Assembly: GCA_034522055.1 (NCBI GenBank)
Contig: JAXHLS010000002.1
Location: 124,001 to 188,000, forward strand
Direction: 5' to 3'
DNA from: Gammaproteobacteria bacterium
GTDB lineage: Bacteria; Pseudomonadota; Gammaproteobacteria; JAABTG01
Length of the DNA: 64,000 nucleotides
The position numbers were made by a program, and so were the translations under genes. The notes below the pieces were generated by a model, which did no database searches, had not been told where the DNA came from, and saw nothing but the letters and a program-made list of their open reading frames with translations. Of the stretch, positions 26,158 to 34,839 are shown one piece after another. Positions within the stretch are counted from its first letter, which is position 1. Each line of letters starts with the position of its first letter.

Positions 26158-27444
26158 TCACAGGCGCCAGAGGTTGACGGCGGCCGGCTGGCGGGTCCGG
26201 TCGAGGGCGCCCTTGACGTCCACCACCACGCCCTCGCCATCCTTCAGCAGGCCCTGGATGAGGTCCCAGCCCCGCTCGAGGTAGTCCTTGTGGGCCACGG
26301 CCATCAACACCGCCTCCGCGGGCTTGAGGTCCGCCTCGGCGGTGAGGCGGATGCCGTACTCCTCTTCCGCCTCGTGGCTGTCGGCCAGGGGGTCGTGAAC
26401 CTGCACCTCGATGCCGTAGACCTGGAGTTCGCGGATGATGTCGATGACCCGGGTGTTGCGCAGATCGGGACAGTCCTCCTTGAATGTGAGGCCGAGCACC
26501 GTGGCCACGCTGCCGCGCACGCCGCTGCCACCCTGGATGAGGCGCTTGACCGCCTGGCCGGCGATGAACTCGCCCATGGTGTCGTTGATACGCCGCCCCG
26601 AGAGGATCACCTGGGGAAAGTAGCCCAGCATGGCGGCCTTGTAGGTGAGATAGTAGGGATCGACGCTGATGCAGTGTCCACCCACGAGGCCCGGGCGGAA
26701 GGGCAGGAAGTTCCACTTGGTGCCCGCGGCCTCCAGCACGTCCAGGGTGTCGATGCCCATCTTGTCGAAGATGAGGGCCAGTTCGTTCATGAGGGCGATG
26801 TTGAGATCGCGCTGGGTGTTCTCGATGACCTTGGCCGCCTCCGCCACCTTGATGGTGGGCGCGCGGTGCACGCCGGCCTCCACCACCGACTCGTAGACCC
26901 GCGCCACGATGTCCAGGGTCGCGGCGTCCTGACCCGACACCACCTTGGTGATCTTGGTGAAGGTATGCACGTGGTCGCCGGGATTGATGCGCTCGGGGGA
27001 GTATCCCACGGTGAAGGCCACCCCCGCCTTGAGGCCGGAGCGGGCCTCCAGGATGGGTACACAGTCCTCCTCGGTGGCGCCGGGATAGACCGTGGACTCG
27101 TAGACCACGATGTCGCCCTTCTTGACGATGTCTCCCACCGTCTCGGAGGCCCGCAGCATGGGGGTGAGATCCGGCTGGCTGGCGGCATCCACCGGCGTGG
27201 GCACGGCGACGATATGGAAATCCGCGGCGCGGAGGTCATCCTTGTTATCCGTGTAGAGGATATCGGTACGCTGGAGATCGCCGCCCCGCACCTCCAGGGT
27301 GCGGTCATGGCCGGCCTTCAGTTCCGCGATGCGGGTGGCGTTGACGTCGAAGCCGATGACCCTGCCCTGCTTGCCGAAGGCCACCGCCACCGGCAAGCCC
27401 ACATAGCCCAGCCCAATGACGGAAATCTTCCTGCCGTGGCTCAT
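26158..27444 (-). CDS. wbpA: UDP-N-acetylhexosamine 6-dehydrogenase (WbpA/TviB-like)
   Basis: 428 residues: ISVIGLGYVGLPVAVAFGKQ, VPTPVD, YESTVYPGATEE, SPERINPGD and the active-site Cys in VGGHCISVDPYYL near residue 256. The GGHCI..DPYYL version distinguishes the WbpA/TviB/WbpO group (N-acetylhexosamine substrates) from the GGSCFPKD type of the neighbouring ugd. It most likely makes UDP-GlcNAcA, the first step for the WbpB/E/D-like enzymes encoded downstream; UDP-GalNAcA cannot be excluded. The gene starts 5 bases after the epimerase stop. Confidence 0.9.
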   Translation of the reverse strand: MSHGRKISVIGLGYVGLPVAVAFGKQGRVIGFDVNATRIAELKAGHDRTLEVRGGDLQRTDILYTDNKDDLRAADFHIVAVPTPVDAASQPDLTPMLRASETVGDIVKKGDIVVYESTVYPGATEEDCVPILEARSGLKAGVAFTVGYSPERINPGDHVHTFTKITKVVSGQDAATLDIVARVYESVVEAGVHRAPTIKVAEAAKVIENTQRDLNIALMNELALIFDKMGIDTLDVLEAAGTKWNFLPFRPGLVGGHCISVDPYYLTYKAAMLGYFPQVILSGRRINDTMGEFIAGQAVKRLIQGGSGVRGSVATVLGLTFKEDCPDLRNTRVIDIIRELQVYGIEVQVHDPLADSHEAEEEYGIRLTAEADLKPAEAVLMAVAHKDYLERGWDLIQGLLKDGEGVVVDVKGALDRTRQPAAVNLWRL

Positions 27445-27449
27445 CGTCC

Positions 27450-28457
27450 TTATACCCCGAAGTAGTCTTTGTACCAGTCCACGAAGCGGCGAATGCCATC
27501 CTCAACGCTGGTATTCGGCCGATAATCCAGATCCCTTACCAGATCATCCACATCGGCGTAGGTATCGGGGACATCCCCGGGCTGCAGGGGCAGCAGGTTG
27601 CGCTCGGCCTTGCGGCCCAGGCAGTCCTCCAGCACCTCGATGTAGTGGGACAGGTCCACCCAGTTGTTGTTGCCGATGTTGTAGAGACGGTAGGGAGCAT
27701 TGCTGGTGGCCGAATCCGGGGCGTCGCCGGACCACTCGGGGTTGGGGGTGGCGGGCTGGTCCAGCACCCGGATGACACCCTCCACGATGTCGGCGATGTA
27801 GGTGAAGTCCCGGCGGTGCTTGCCGTAATTGAAGACGTCGATGGGCTCACCCGCCAGGATCTTGCGGGTGAACAGGAACAAGGCCATGTCGGGCCGGCCC
27901 CAGGGGCCGTAAACGGTGAAAAACCGCAGCCCCGTGGTGGGCAGTCCGTAGAGGTGGCTATAGGTGTGGGCCATGAGTTCGTTGGCCTTCTTGGTGGCCG
28001 CATACATGGACACGGGATGGTCCACGTTGTCGTGCACCGAAAAGGGCAGCTTGGTGTTGGCACCGTAGACGGAGCTGGATGAGGCGTAGACCAGGTGCTC
28101 CACGTCGTTGTAGCGGCACCCCTCCAGGAGGTTCATGAACCCCACCACGTTGGTGTCCACGTAGGCATGGGGATTGATGAGGGAGTAGCGCACCCCGGCC
28201 TGGGCCGCCAGATTCACCACCCGGTCGGGGCGGGCCTGGGCGAACAGCATCTCGATACCCTTGCGATCGGCGATGTCGAGACGCACATCGGTGAATCGCT
28301 TGTTCGACGTGAGCCGCCCCAGGCGCGCCTTCTTGAGATTGACGTCGTAATAGTCGTTGAGGTTGTCCACCCCGATGACCTCGTCGCCCCGCTCCAGCAG
28401 GCGCAAGCTCAACTCCGCCCCGATGAATCCTGCGGATCCGGTTACCAGAACCTTCAT
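27450..28457 (-). CDS. NAD-dependent UDP-sugar epimerase (UDP-glucuronate 4-epimerase-like)
   Basis: 335 residues of the extended short-chain dehydrogenase fold: [11 protein letters not shown] (GxxGxxG), the [16 protein letters not shown] stretch typical of UDP-glucuronate epimerases, SSSVYG, catalytic YAATK near residues 150-154, and [15 protein letters not shown]. It would interconvert UDP-GlcA and UDP-GalA; a role on UDP-N-acetylhexosamines (TviC-like) is less likely. It is the first gene of the minus-strand cluster, so the cluster promoter should lie in 28458-28990. Confidence 0.9.
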   Translation of the reverse strand: MKVLVTGSAGFIGAELSLRLLERGDEVIGVDNLNDYYDVNLKKARLGRLTSNKRFTDVRLDIADRKGIEMLFAQARPDRVVNLAAQAGVRYSLINPHAYVDTNVVGFMNLLEGCRYNDVEHLVYASSSSVYGANTKLPFSVHDNVDHPVSMYAATKKANELMAHTYSHLYGLPTTGLRFFTVYGPWGRPDMALFLFTRKILAGEPIDVFNYGKHRRDFTYIADIVEGVIRVLDQPATPNPEWSGDAPDSATSNAPYRLYNIGNNNWVDLSHYIEVLEDCLGRKAERNLLPLQPGDVPDTYADVDDLVRDLDYRPNTSVEDGIRRFVDWYKDYFGV

Positions 28458-28990
28458 GCCCTCTCCCCGTCGAATGTGCGCTTAACTCTCATGGCGATAC
28501 GCGCCGCCCGAAATGATGAAAGAGGAGCGCGTATCACCATGCTCGTTCCCTCACCCCATCCCTGTACTCCGGGCATCCTGCCCTTCGCCCTGCGGGCCGC
28601 GCAAAGGCGCGTTCAAATCCGTTCCCGACGGATTTGTCCCAGAGGGAGAGGGGGTGTTCTAGCTTCGCGACTTTCACGTTAATGCCAACCGCCCCGGCGT
28701 GGGGCCAGGCGCGGCGCCAGCGGACGTCACCGCGGGGATTATACGGGCGGGGGGTGGATTGCGCGAGGCACGCGCCGGACCATTTATGTGGCCGGGTTCC
28801 AAAACGCGGACATAGCATGGCCGGCGCCGTAGGGTAGATCAAGCGCAGCGGACCTACCGGAAATGCTTGTAAGAGGACGGCACGCGCACTTCGACCGACA
28901 ATCGAGAGGGTGGAGAGACGAAGATTGCGCGTAGACGCGGAAGAACCGATCATCGGGCAGCTCGCCGTTGCCCGGGATAGCCGGGGAAAA
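28458..28990. other. Spacer with copy 2 of the 52-bp inverted repeat
   Basis: 28490-28541 repeats the 7904-7955 element with one arm substitution (CACCAT for CGCCAT). The shared downstream unit ('TCGTTCCCTCACCCCATCCC' ... 'CCCAGAGGGAGAGGGGG' ... 'CTTCGCGACTTTCACGTTAA') is interrupted here by about 70 extra bases. The remaining 300 bases before the tRNAs show no gene. The promoter of the sugar cluster must be in this stretch but I cannot point to it with confidence. Confidence 0.6.
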
Positions 28991-28991
28991 A

Positions 28992-29067
28992 TGGCGTCCC
29001 CAGGGGGAGTCGAACCCCCGTCGCCGCCGTGAAAGGGCGGTGTCCTGGGCCTCTAGACGATGGGGAC
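28992..29067 (-). tRNA. tRNA-Glu (UUC)
   Basis: The minus strand folds as a 76-nt cloverleaf: acceptor GTCCCCA/TGGGGAC, anticodon stem CCGCC/GGCGG with loop CTTTCAC giving anticodon TTC, T-arm CGGGGGTTCGACTCCCCCT, discriminator G and encoded CCA at 28992-28994. It lies 47 bases downstream of tRNA-Ala on the same strand, so the two are probably cotranscribed. Confidence 0.96.
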
Positions 29068-29114
29068 GAGGGCCCTGCAAAAACAAAGGCTGGAGCAAGT
29101 CCAGCCTCGAAACA

Positions 29115-29190
29115 TGGTGGAGCCAGGCGGGATCGAACCGCCGACCTCAACACTGCCAGTGTTGCGCTCTCCCAGCTGAGCTATGGCCCC
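29115..29190 (-). tRNA. tRNA-Ala (GGC)
   Basis: The minus strand begins GGGGCCATAGCTCAGCTGGG, with anticodon stem-loop AACACTGGCAGTGTT (anticodon GGC), T-arm GGCGGTTCGATCCCGCC, and encoded CCA at 29115-29117. The acceptor pairs GGGGCCA with TGGCTCC through one G-U pair. Confidence 0.96.
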
Positions 29191-29475
29191 GATTTGAGAC
29201 GCGGCAAAGTATAGGGTTGAGAGCATCGTGTCAAGCGCCACGCTCCCGCAGCACGCATGTAGGTCGGGATTCATCCCGACATCCCGGCCCGTAGATACGC
29301 CCTCCGCCCGTTCCAGCGGCACAAATGTAGGTCGGGATTCATCCCGACATCCGGCCGCGCCCCATGCCCTCATGCCGGGTTGGAATCCCCATCGGCGGGC
29401 TGTCGGGCTGAAGCCCGACCTTGTACGTTGCAGCTATCTGGCATGGTCGGTTGGGGTGAGCTTGCGAACCCCAAC
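29191..29475. repeat. Palindromic repeat cluster ending in a half 84-bp palindrome
   Basis: Two GTAGGTCGGGATTCATCCCG hairpins (about 29260-29283 and 29326-29350) are followed by the partner GTCGGGCTGAAGCCCGAC (about 29401-29418). Then 29445-29475 is the left half of the 84-bp palindrome (GGTTGGGGTGAGCTTGCGAA...), preceded by the same 'CTATCTGGCAT'-type flank as the intact copy at 20817. The palindrome stops abruptly at 29475 where the mobile element begins. Confidence 0.8.
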
Positions 29476-29482
29476 TAATAAG

Positions 29483-29517
29483 CATTTATCCGCCGTGCGC
29501 AGCATGGCGGATAAATG
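29483..29517. other. Hairpin near the 3' end of the IS91-like element
   Basis: CATTTATCCGCC (29483-29494) and GGCGGATAAATG (29506-29517) form a perfect 12-bp stem with an 11-base loop, 8 bases inside the inferred element end on the side downstream of the transposase. IS91-type elements carry stem-loops near oriIS/terIS recognised by the Y2 transposase; that role is inferred. Confidence 0.55.
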
Positions 29518-29799
29518 TCTGTTGGACTAAGCCGCCCATCAGACCGGCACGGACTGATCTATAGGGAAATGTATTACGCGGGGTGGGTGCGATGCGCCGG
29601 CGGTGGCGCAGATCGGGGCGGTGGTCGTGGCCGGTGAGGCGTCTTCGTCCATGTCTTCGGTCCCTGCGATGTGCGATGGGTGGTTATTCTCTCGCCATTT
29701 CGGCGCAAAATCCAATGTCCGGACGAGCGCAACCGCGGCCCGGCTGCGGGGCCGTCCCACCTTGGTCAAGACCGCGGGCCTTTATCCTGTTCTACGGCC
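29518..29799. other. Non-coding 3' region of the IS91-like element
   Basis: About 280 bases lie between the transposase stop and the terminal hairpin. There is no convincing gene. In IS91 relatives this stretch contains the origin of rolling-circle transposition, which is the most likely content here. Confidence 0.4.
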
Positions 29800-30933
29800 T
29801 CAGTGTTGCGTGTCGGGCGGTCTCCAGAGGGACCGACCGGGCGCAATCTGCGCGATCACGTGCAGTCGCCCGGTCCGGCACTGCGGGCAGGCATAGTCGA
29901 CACCGTCGTGGTGTGCGGTGCCGTCGTCGGTCTCCGGCGGGACGGGGGCGGCCAGGGCCTCACGGATCCGGGCGAGCTTCTCCCGGCGGCCGCGGTTGGC
30001 CAGGAAGCCGAAGTGACGAATGCGCATCAGCCCTTTCGGCAGGACATGCATCAGGAAGCGGCGCACGAACTCTTCGCCCTCCAGGGACAATGTCTTATGT
30101 CGGTCACGGTCGCGGTAGTCCTTGTACCGGATGGTCACCCGTTCGTCGTCGACCGCGAGGATCCGCGCTGGGGTGATCGCGATGCGGTGGGTGTAACGGG
30201 CCAGGTAGTCGACGACGGTGGCGGTATGGTCGAGACAGTGTTTGGTGTAGACCACCCAGTCAACGGCCATCAAGGCGTCGAGTACGGCATCGACCTCGCC
30301 GTCGCGCGTGACACGGTGCAGGTCGCCCTGGGTCGCGGCCTGGCGCAGCCGGGTCACCATCCGCCCCCGGAAGTGCCGCGAGAGCGCCTTGACCGGAAAC
30401 AGGTAGGTGCTCTTCGCCGCCCGCCACTGGCCGTCACCGCCCAGCGCCCCGCCCGGTACCAGGCAGTGCAGGTGCACATGGCGGCTCAGGTTCTGGCCCC
30501 AGGTGTGCAGCACCGCGCTCATGCCCATCTCACCGCCCAGACGCTTGGGATCCTGGCCGAACGCCTTGAGGGTGGACCAGGCCGCCTGAAAGAGCAGGCG
30601 GTAGATCACCTCCGGGTGCAGTGCCACCCAGCCGTTGAGGATATGTGGCAGGGTGAAGACCAGATGGTAATAGGTCACCGGCAGGATGTGCCCCTGCTGA
30701 CGCGCGGCCCATTGGCGGGTCGCCCGTCCCTGGCACTGCGGGCAGTGCCGGTCGCGGCAACCGTGATACCAAACCTCTTCGTCACCGCACGCGCCGCAGC
30801 GCAGCCGCACCCCGCCCATCGCCTCGGTTCGGCAGGCCTGCAGATGGCCACAGACCTTGCGCCGCTGGTAATCCAGCGTGTCAGCGCGCAGGAAGCGGTT
30901 CAGAATCCCTTGCACAGTGGCCGCCTCAGTCAT
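29800..30933 (-). CDS. IS91-family transposase (Y2/HUH type)
   Basis: 377 residues. The N-terminal zinc-binding region is C-x2-C rich (RCGACGDEEVWYHGCRDRHCPQC). The metal-binding HUH-like stretch is HVHLHCLVPGG, and the catalytic-Tyr region is VVDYLARYTHRIAI. A C-terminal Cys pair (CPQCRTG) closes the protein. It would nick single strands at the element ends and transpose by a rolling-circle mechanism. The start overlaps the end of the recombinase gene by 8 bases, indicating an operon. It appears complete. Confidence 0.94.
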   Translation of the reverse strand: MTEAATVQGILNRFLRADTLDYQRRKVCGHLQACRTEAMGGVRLRCGACGDEEVWYHGCRDRHCPQCQGRATRQWAARQQGHILPVTYYHLVFTLPHILNGWVALHPEVIYRLLFQAAWSTLKAFGQDPKRLGGEMGMSAVLHTWGQNLSRHVHLHCLVPGGALGGDGQWRAAKSTYLFPVKALSRHFRGRMVTRLRQAATQGDLHRVTRDGEVDAVLDALMAVDWVVYTKHCLDHTATVVDYLARYTHRIAITPARILAVDDERVTIRYKDYRDRDRHKTLSLEGEEFVRRFLMHVLPKGLMRIRHFGFLANRGRREKLARIREALAAPVPPETDDGTAHHDGVDYACPQCRTGRLHVIAQIAPGRSLWRPPDTQH

Positions 30934-31191
30934 GACCCACCCCCAGTCCCGCGATCAGATCGGACACCCCCTGCGCAGCGCCGCGCTGCTCGGGTACCCA
31001 ATGCACGTAGCGCATCGTCGATTGCAGGTTGCCGTGGCCGAGCAGGCGTTGCAGCCGGTGGACCGGCAGGCCGCTCTCCAGTTGATGGGTCGCATAGGCG
31101 TGACGCAGGCTGTGGATGCCGCCGATCTTCTCCACTCTGGCCCGGTTCTTGGCGCGACGGAACACCCGCTGGGCGCTGGCGATACTGAGAG
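30926..31191 (-). pseudogene. Tyrosine recombinase, C-terminal fragment
   Basis: About 87 codons that complete the recombinase begun at 36553: TLSIASAQRVFRRAKNRARV, then the catalytic box HSLRHAYATHQLE (H-x-x-R), LLGHGNLQSTMRYVHW with the second His and the nucleophile Tyr. At 31187-31191 (GAGAG) the gene is broken by the IS21 insertion; upstream frame through 31384 is IS21 terminal sequence. Joining this piece to the N-terminal fragment at 35957 restores a single frame. Confidence 0.88.
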
Positions 31192-31465
31192 TGTAGATGG
31201 CTGTAAAAACCCGCGCATATCTGGCGAAGGATTGATTGGTAGGCCAATCAGTCGCTGAGCCGGCAGGCGGGCGGCCGCGAGCAACCGGTGACAAGAGTGC
31301 CGGAATCGGGTAGATGAAGAGGGGCCGTTGAGACAGGTGCGATACCGGGTCTAATTGACTTGGCCGTCGATCCCGGTATCGCACCCCGGGCCGTGCAGAG
31401 CACGAGCCCGCACACTATTTCTCGTTTTCCCCTGACAATCAAGTCCTCATCGGCCTGGATCGCCG

Positions 31466-31927
31466 ATGGAGAACTCTGCACGCCTGTACAACTGCGCCCG
31501 TTGTCACCGTCAAGTGATGATCTGCAGCGGCTGTGACCGCGGCAACATCTATTGCCCTGAAGGGTGTGCGCAGGTGGCACGAAGCGCGTCTCTGCGGGCC
31601 GCCGGCTGGCGCTACCAGCAGAGCCGCAATGGCCGGCACAAGCATGCCGAGCGGCAACGCCGCTACCGGGCGAGAAGGCAGAAAGTGACGCATCAGGGTT
31701 CCCCGGCCCCGTCCCCTCATGATCCACTATCCCCCGTTCCGGCGAGGCCGGCTGGCCGCCGCGGTGCGGATGGCGCGCCGATGAGGGCGCCCATGCGCTG
31801 CCACTTCTGCGGCCGTGAGTGCGGACCTTTCCTGCGTACCGGCCCGCTTCATCGCGCCACCGCCGCCGCGGCGCTTGGAACAGTCACCCGACAGGGGCCA
31901 CCAGGCGCCCGGGCTCAGCCCCCTTGA
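31466..31927 (+). CDS. Zinc-ribbon passenger protein of the IS21 element
   Basis: 153 residues. The N-terminal half has two C-x2-C pairs and further Cys residues ([21 protein letters not shown], then PEGC), then a basic helix ([25 protein letters not shown]). A Pro-rich linker follows and then a second small Cys motif (CHFCGREC). I recall similar zinc-ribbon ORFs beside IS21-type istA genes, so I treat it as a real passenger gene, but its function is not known. It ends 16 bases before the istA start and is probably cotranscribed. The basic zinc-ribbon suggests nucleic-acid binding. Confidence 0.7.
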   Translation: MENSARLYNCARCHRQVMICSGCDRGNIYCPEGCAQVARSASLRAAGWRYQQSRNGRHKHAERQRRYRARRQKVTHQGSPAPSPHDPLSPVPARPAGRRGADGAPMRAPMRCHFCGRECGPFLRTGPLHRATAAAALGTVTRQGPPGARAQPP

Positions 31928-31943
31928 GCCGCCCGGCCACGAG

Positions 31944-33473
31944 ATGAGGAGAAACACATTGGCCATCAGCAAAGAACAAGAGGCGCAGATCCTGCGCTAT
32001 CACTACGTCGAGAAGTGGCGGGTGGGCACCATTGCCAGTCAGTTGGGCGTGCACCACAACGTCGTCAATCGGGTGCTCTCCCAGGCCGGCATGCCGAAGG
32101 TCGAGCGGGCTGCGCAGCCGTCGATGATCGATCCTTATCTGCCGTTCATCACCGACACCCTGGCCCAGTTCCCCAGGCTCACCGCCAGCCGCCTCTACGG
32201 CATGGTGCGTGAACGGGGCTACCCCGGTGGCCCCGACCACTTCCGCCACCAGCTCGCCTGTTACCGGCCACGCCCCCAGCCCGAGGCCTTTCTGCGCCTG
32301 AAGACCCTGCCCGGCGACCAGGGACAGATCGACTGGGGCCATTTCGGCAAGCTCACCATCGGCCGCGCAACCCATGCCCTGATGGCCTTTGTCATGGTGC
32401 TCAGCTACTCCCGGCGGATCTTTGTACGCTTCTTCCTCGGGGCCAAGATGGCCAACTTCCTGCGCGGCCACGAGGCGGCCTTCACCGCCTGGAACGGCCT
32501 GCCCAAGGTCCTGCTCTACGACAACCTCAAAAGCGCCGTGCTGGAGCGCCAGGGTGAGGCCATCCGCTTCCATCCCACCTTGCTCGAGTTCGCCGCCCAT
32601 TACCGCTTTGAGCCCCGTCCGGTGGCGGTGGCCCGGGGCAACGAGAAGGGGCGGGTGGAGCGCGCCATCCGTACGGTACGCGATAACTTCTGGCCGGCCC
32701 GCCAATGGACCGACATCGATGATCTCAACGCCCAGGCCGAGGCCTGGTGCAACGGCTGGGCCATGGACAGGCCCTGCCCGGAAGACCGTGCCCTCTCGGT
32801 GCGCCAGGCCTTCGAGCAGGAGCCCCTGCTGGCGCTGCCCGATAACCCCTATCCCACCGACGAGCGGGTCGAGGTCCACATCGGCAAGACCCCTTACGCG
32901 CGCTTCGAGGGCAACGACTACAGCGTGCCCCACACCCATGTGCGCCGCACCCTCACCGTCTCGGCCTCACCCACCGAGGTGCGGATCCTCGACGGCGGGG
33001 ACGTCATCGCCCACCACCCGCGCAGCTACGACAAGGGTCGGCAGATCGAACAGCCGGAACACATCGAGGCGCTGGTCCAGATCAAACGCCAGGCCCGACA
33101 TCATCGCGGCCAGGACCACCTGGCCCAGGCCGCACCGGCCAGCCGGCATTTACTGGTCCAGGCCGCCGAGCGCGGCGACAACCTCGGCGCCATCACCGCC
33201 GCCCTGCTGCGCCTCCTCGATGCCTACGGCGCCCCCGAGCTGGAAGCGGCCATCCAGGAGAGCCTGGCCCAGGGGGTGGCTCACCCCAACGGCGTGCGAA
33301 TCGCCCTGCAGCGTAGGCGCGAGGCGAGAAACCAGCCGCCCCGGGTGGGAGTGCGCATCGACCACGCGCGCGCCAGCGGGCTGGTGGTACGCACCCATGA
33401 TCTGGGCGGCTACGACGCCTTGCAGTCCACCCCGCCCGAAACCGAAGACGACGCCCAGGAGGAGCCCCAATGA
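31944..33473 (+). CDS. istA: IS21-family transposase IstA
   Basis: 509 residues from the ATG at 31944. N-terminal helix-turn-helix ([21 protein letters not shown]), then the DDE integrase core: QIDWGHFG (first Asp), [10 protein letters not shown] (second Asp) and [12 protein letters not shown] (Glu). The C-terminal domain contains [10 protein letters not shown]. The last 4 bases overlap the istB start (ATGA at 33470), standard for IS21. It appears intact, though transposition would need IstB, which is frameshifted here. Confidence 0.94.
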   Translation: MRRNTLAISKEQEAQILRYHYVEKWRVGTIASQLGVHHNVVNRVLSQAGMPKVERAAQPSMIDPYLPFITDTLAQFPRLTASRLYGMVRERGYPGGPDHFRHQLACYRPRPQPEAFLRLKTLPGDQGQIDWGHFGKLTIGRATHALMAFVMVLSYSRRIFVRFFLGAKMANFLRGHEAAFTAWNGLPKVLLYDNLKSAVLERQGEAIRFHPTLLEFAAHYRFEPRPVAVARGNEKGRVERAIRTVRDNFWPARQWTDIDDLNAQAEAWCNGWAMDRPCPEDRALSVRQAFEQEPLLALPDNPYPTDERVEVHIGKTPYARFEGNDYSVPHTHVRRTLTVSASPTEVRILDGGDVIAHHPRSYDKGRQIEQPEHIEALVQIKRQARHHRGQDHLAQAAPASRHLLVQAAERGDNLGAITAALLRLLDAYGAPELEAAIQESLAQGVAHPNGVRIALQRRREARNQPPRVGVRIDHARASGLVVRTHDLGGYDALQSTPPETEDDAQEEPQ

Positions 33474-34238
33474 TCCCTAACCCATCCCTGAAAGAACGGG
33501 CCACGGCCCTCAAGCTCCATGGCCTGCTGAGCCATTGGGAGGAGCACGCCGACGCTGGCTGGGTCGAGTCCCTGATCCAGTGGGAAGAGGAAGAACGTGC
33601 CGACCGCAGCCTCGAGCGGCGCATGAAAGGGGCGCGGCTGGGCCGCTTCAAACCCCTGGCCGACTTCGACTGGGGCTGGCCCAGCCGTTGCGACCGGGAA
33701 CTGGTCAGTGAGCTGATGCGCCTCGACTTCCTTACCGAGGCGGTCAATATCATCCTGGTGGGACCCAACGGGGTCGGCAAATCCACCCTGGCCCGCAACA
33801 TCGCCCATCAAGCGGTGCTGGCCGGCCACAGCGTCCTCTTTACCAGCGCCGGCCAGATGCTCAATGACTTGGCCGCCCAGGATGGCGACAGCGCCCTCAA
33901 GCGGCGCCTCGCCCGCTACGCCCGCCCTCAACTGCTAGCGGTCGACGAGGTGGGGTATCTCGCCTACTCCAATCGCCATGCCGATCTGCTGTTCGAGAAT
34001 CGTCTCCCGCCGCTACGAGGAGAAATCCACCCTGGTCACCACCAACCGACCCTTCGCCGAATGGGGTGAAGTCTTTCCCAACGCCTCCTGCGTGGTCTCC
34101 CTCGTGGATCGGCTGGTACACCGCTCGGAGATCCTCACCATCGAAGGTGAATCCTACCGGCTCAAGGAGGCCAAGGAGCGACAGCAGCAACAGGCGCAGC
34201 GGCGCCAATCCGCAGCCAAATCCAACAAAGGAGCCTAA
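33470..34238 (+). pseudogene. istB: IstB ATPase, frameshifted
   Basis: The first frame encodes the N-terminal helices and AAA+ core with Walker A GPNGVGKSTLA (about residues 97-107) and Walker [11 protein letters not shown], up to DLLFE. At 33996-34000 (GAGAAT) one extra A shifts the frame. The continuation in another frame reads [20 protein letters not shown], then WGEVFPN and the C-terminal end to 34238. Restoring GAGATC gives a continuous protein of about 255 residues, the usual IstB length. It is either an inactivating mutation or a sequencing error in a short A run. Confidence 0.9.
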
Positions 34239-34240
34239 CC

Positions 34241-34417
34241 ATGACCCATCCCGCGATACCGGACGACTGGACGCCAGAGCAGGCATTGGCGATCGATGAC
34301 TTTATCGACGAACTCCGCGATGCCATCTGGAGCCGATACGATCGGCAGCTGGTCGAACTCATGCAACAAGACCGCATAACGACCTTTGAAGTCGACGACG
34401 ATGACTTGATCTTCTGA
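34241..34417 (+). CDS. Small acidic passenger protein of the IS21 element
   Basis: 58 residues beginning MTHPAIPDDWTPEQALAIDD, continuing with a helix (FIDELRDAIWSRYDRQLVELM) and ending VDDDDLIF. The ATG is 3 bases after the istB stop and is preceded by AAAGGAGCC, a strong ribosome-binding site. The strong Shine-Dalgarno, tight coupling and gene-like composition argue that it is expressed with istAB. The function is unknown. Confidence 0.6.
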   Translation: MTHPAIPDDWTPEQALAIDDFIDELRDAIWSRYDRQLVELMQQDRITTFEVDDDDLIF

Positions 34418-34565
34418 GCCGACTCTTAAGCCCACCCCGGCGGCGTGACCTGGCTTGAGTCGAGGCGACCTATCCGCGCTGAGGCCGAGTCACGCCGCCC
34501 CAACCCGCGACTGCGACCTTCGCCATTTATGCGCGGGTTTGCTCAGCCGTATATGGTCTCCTCCC

Positions 34566-34839
34566 GTTTTGCAAGGCTCTGTGGTCGGTTCTGACAGGGA
34601 CAGGATTGCGGTCGTATATCCGGCCTGTTGATGAAGGCATGGCTGCCTTCTGGCCTCGATGAAGTTCGCGCGTATCGTCCTTATCGCTAAGGCGGCCTCT
34701 GAAGAGGGCCCGCGGCTTGGTCAGGTTTTCGATACGCCGGTCTGACCTGTTTGTCATCTTCGCTCACATAGCCGTCGCAATCGTCGGCAGGATTAACCTC
34801 CAAAAATCATCTTCGATGTGCTCTACGCTTGCCCTAGCC
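34566..34839 (-). ncRNA. Candidate bridge RNA region of the IS110-family element
   Basis: About 274 bases lie between the transposase stop and the left subterminal repeat and contain no plausible gene. In IS1111-group IS110 elements this is where the bridge RNA is encoded, the guide that pairs target and donor DNA. Here CGTATAT at 34613-34619 also occurs across the left junction (34548-34554) and ATCGCTAA at 34683-34690 also occurs across the right junction (35947-35954), as expected if guide loops read the junction sequences. Short matches can arise by chance; the assignment and strand are inferred. Confidence 0.5.

Noticed and set aside
24525-26177. A 550-codon plus-strand frame opposite ugd
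   Set aside because: Shadow of the dehydrogenase gene; no motifs.
31248-31727. Minus-strand ORF across the left IS21 end
   Set aside because: Overlaps the zinc-ribbon gene in antisense and has no protein-like composition.
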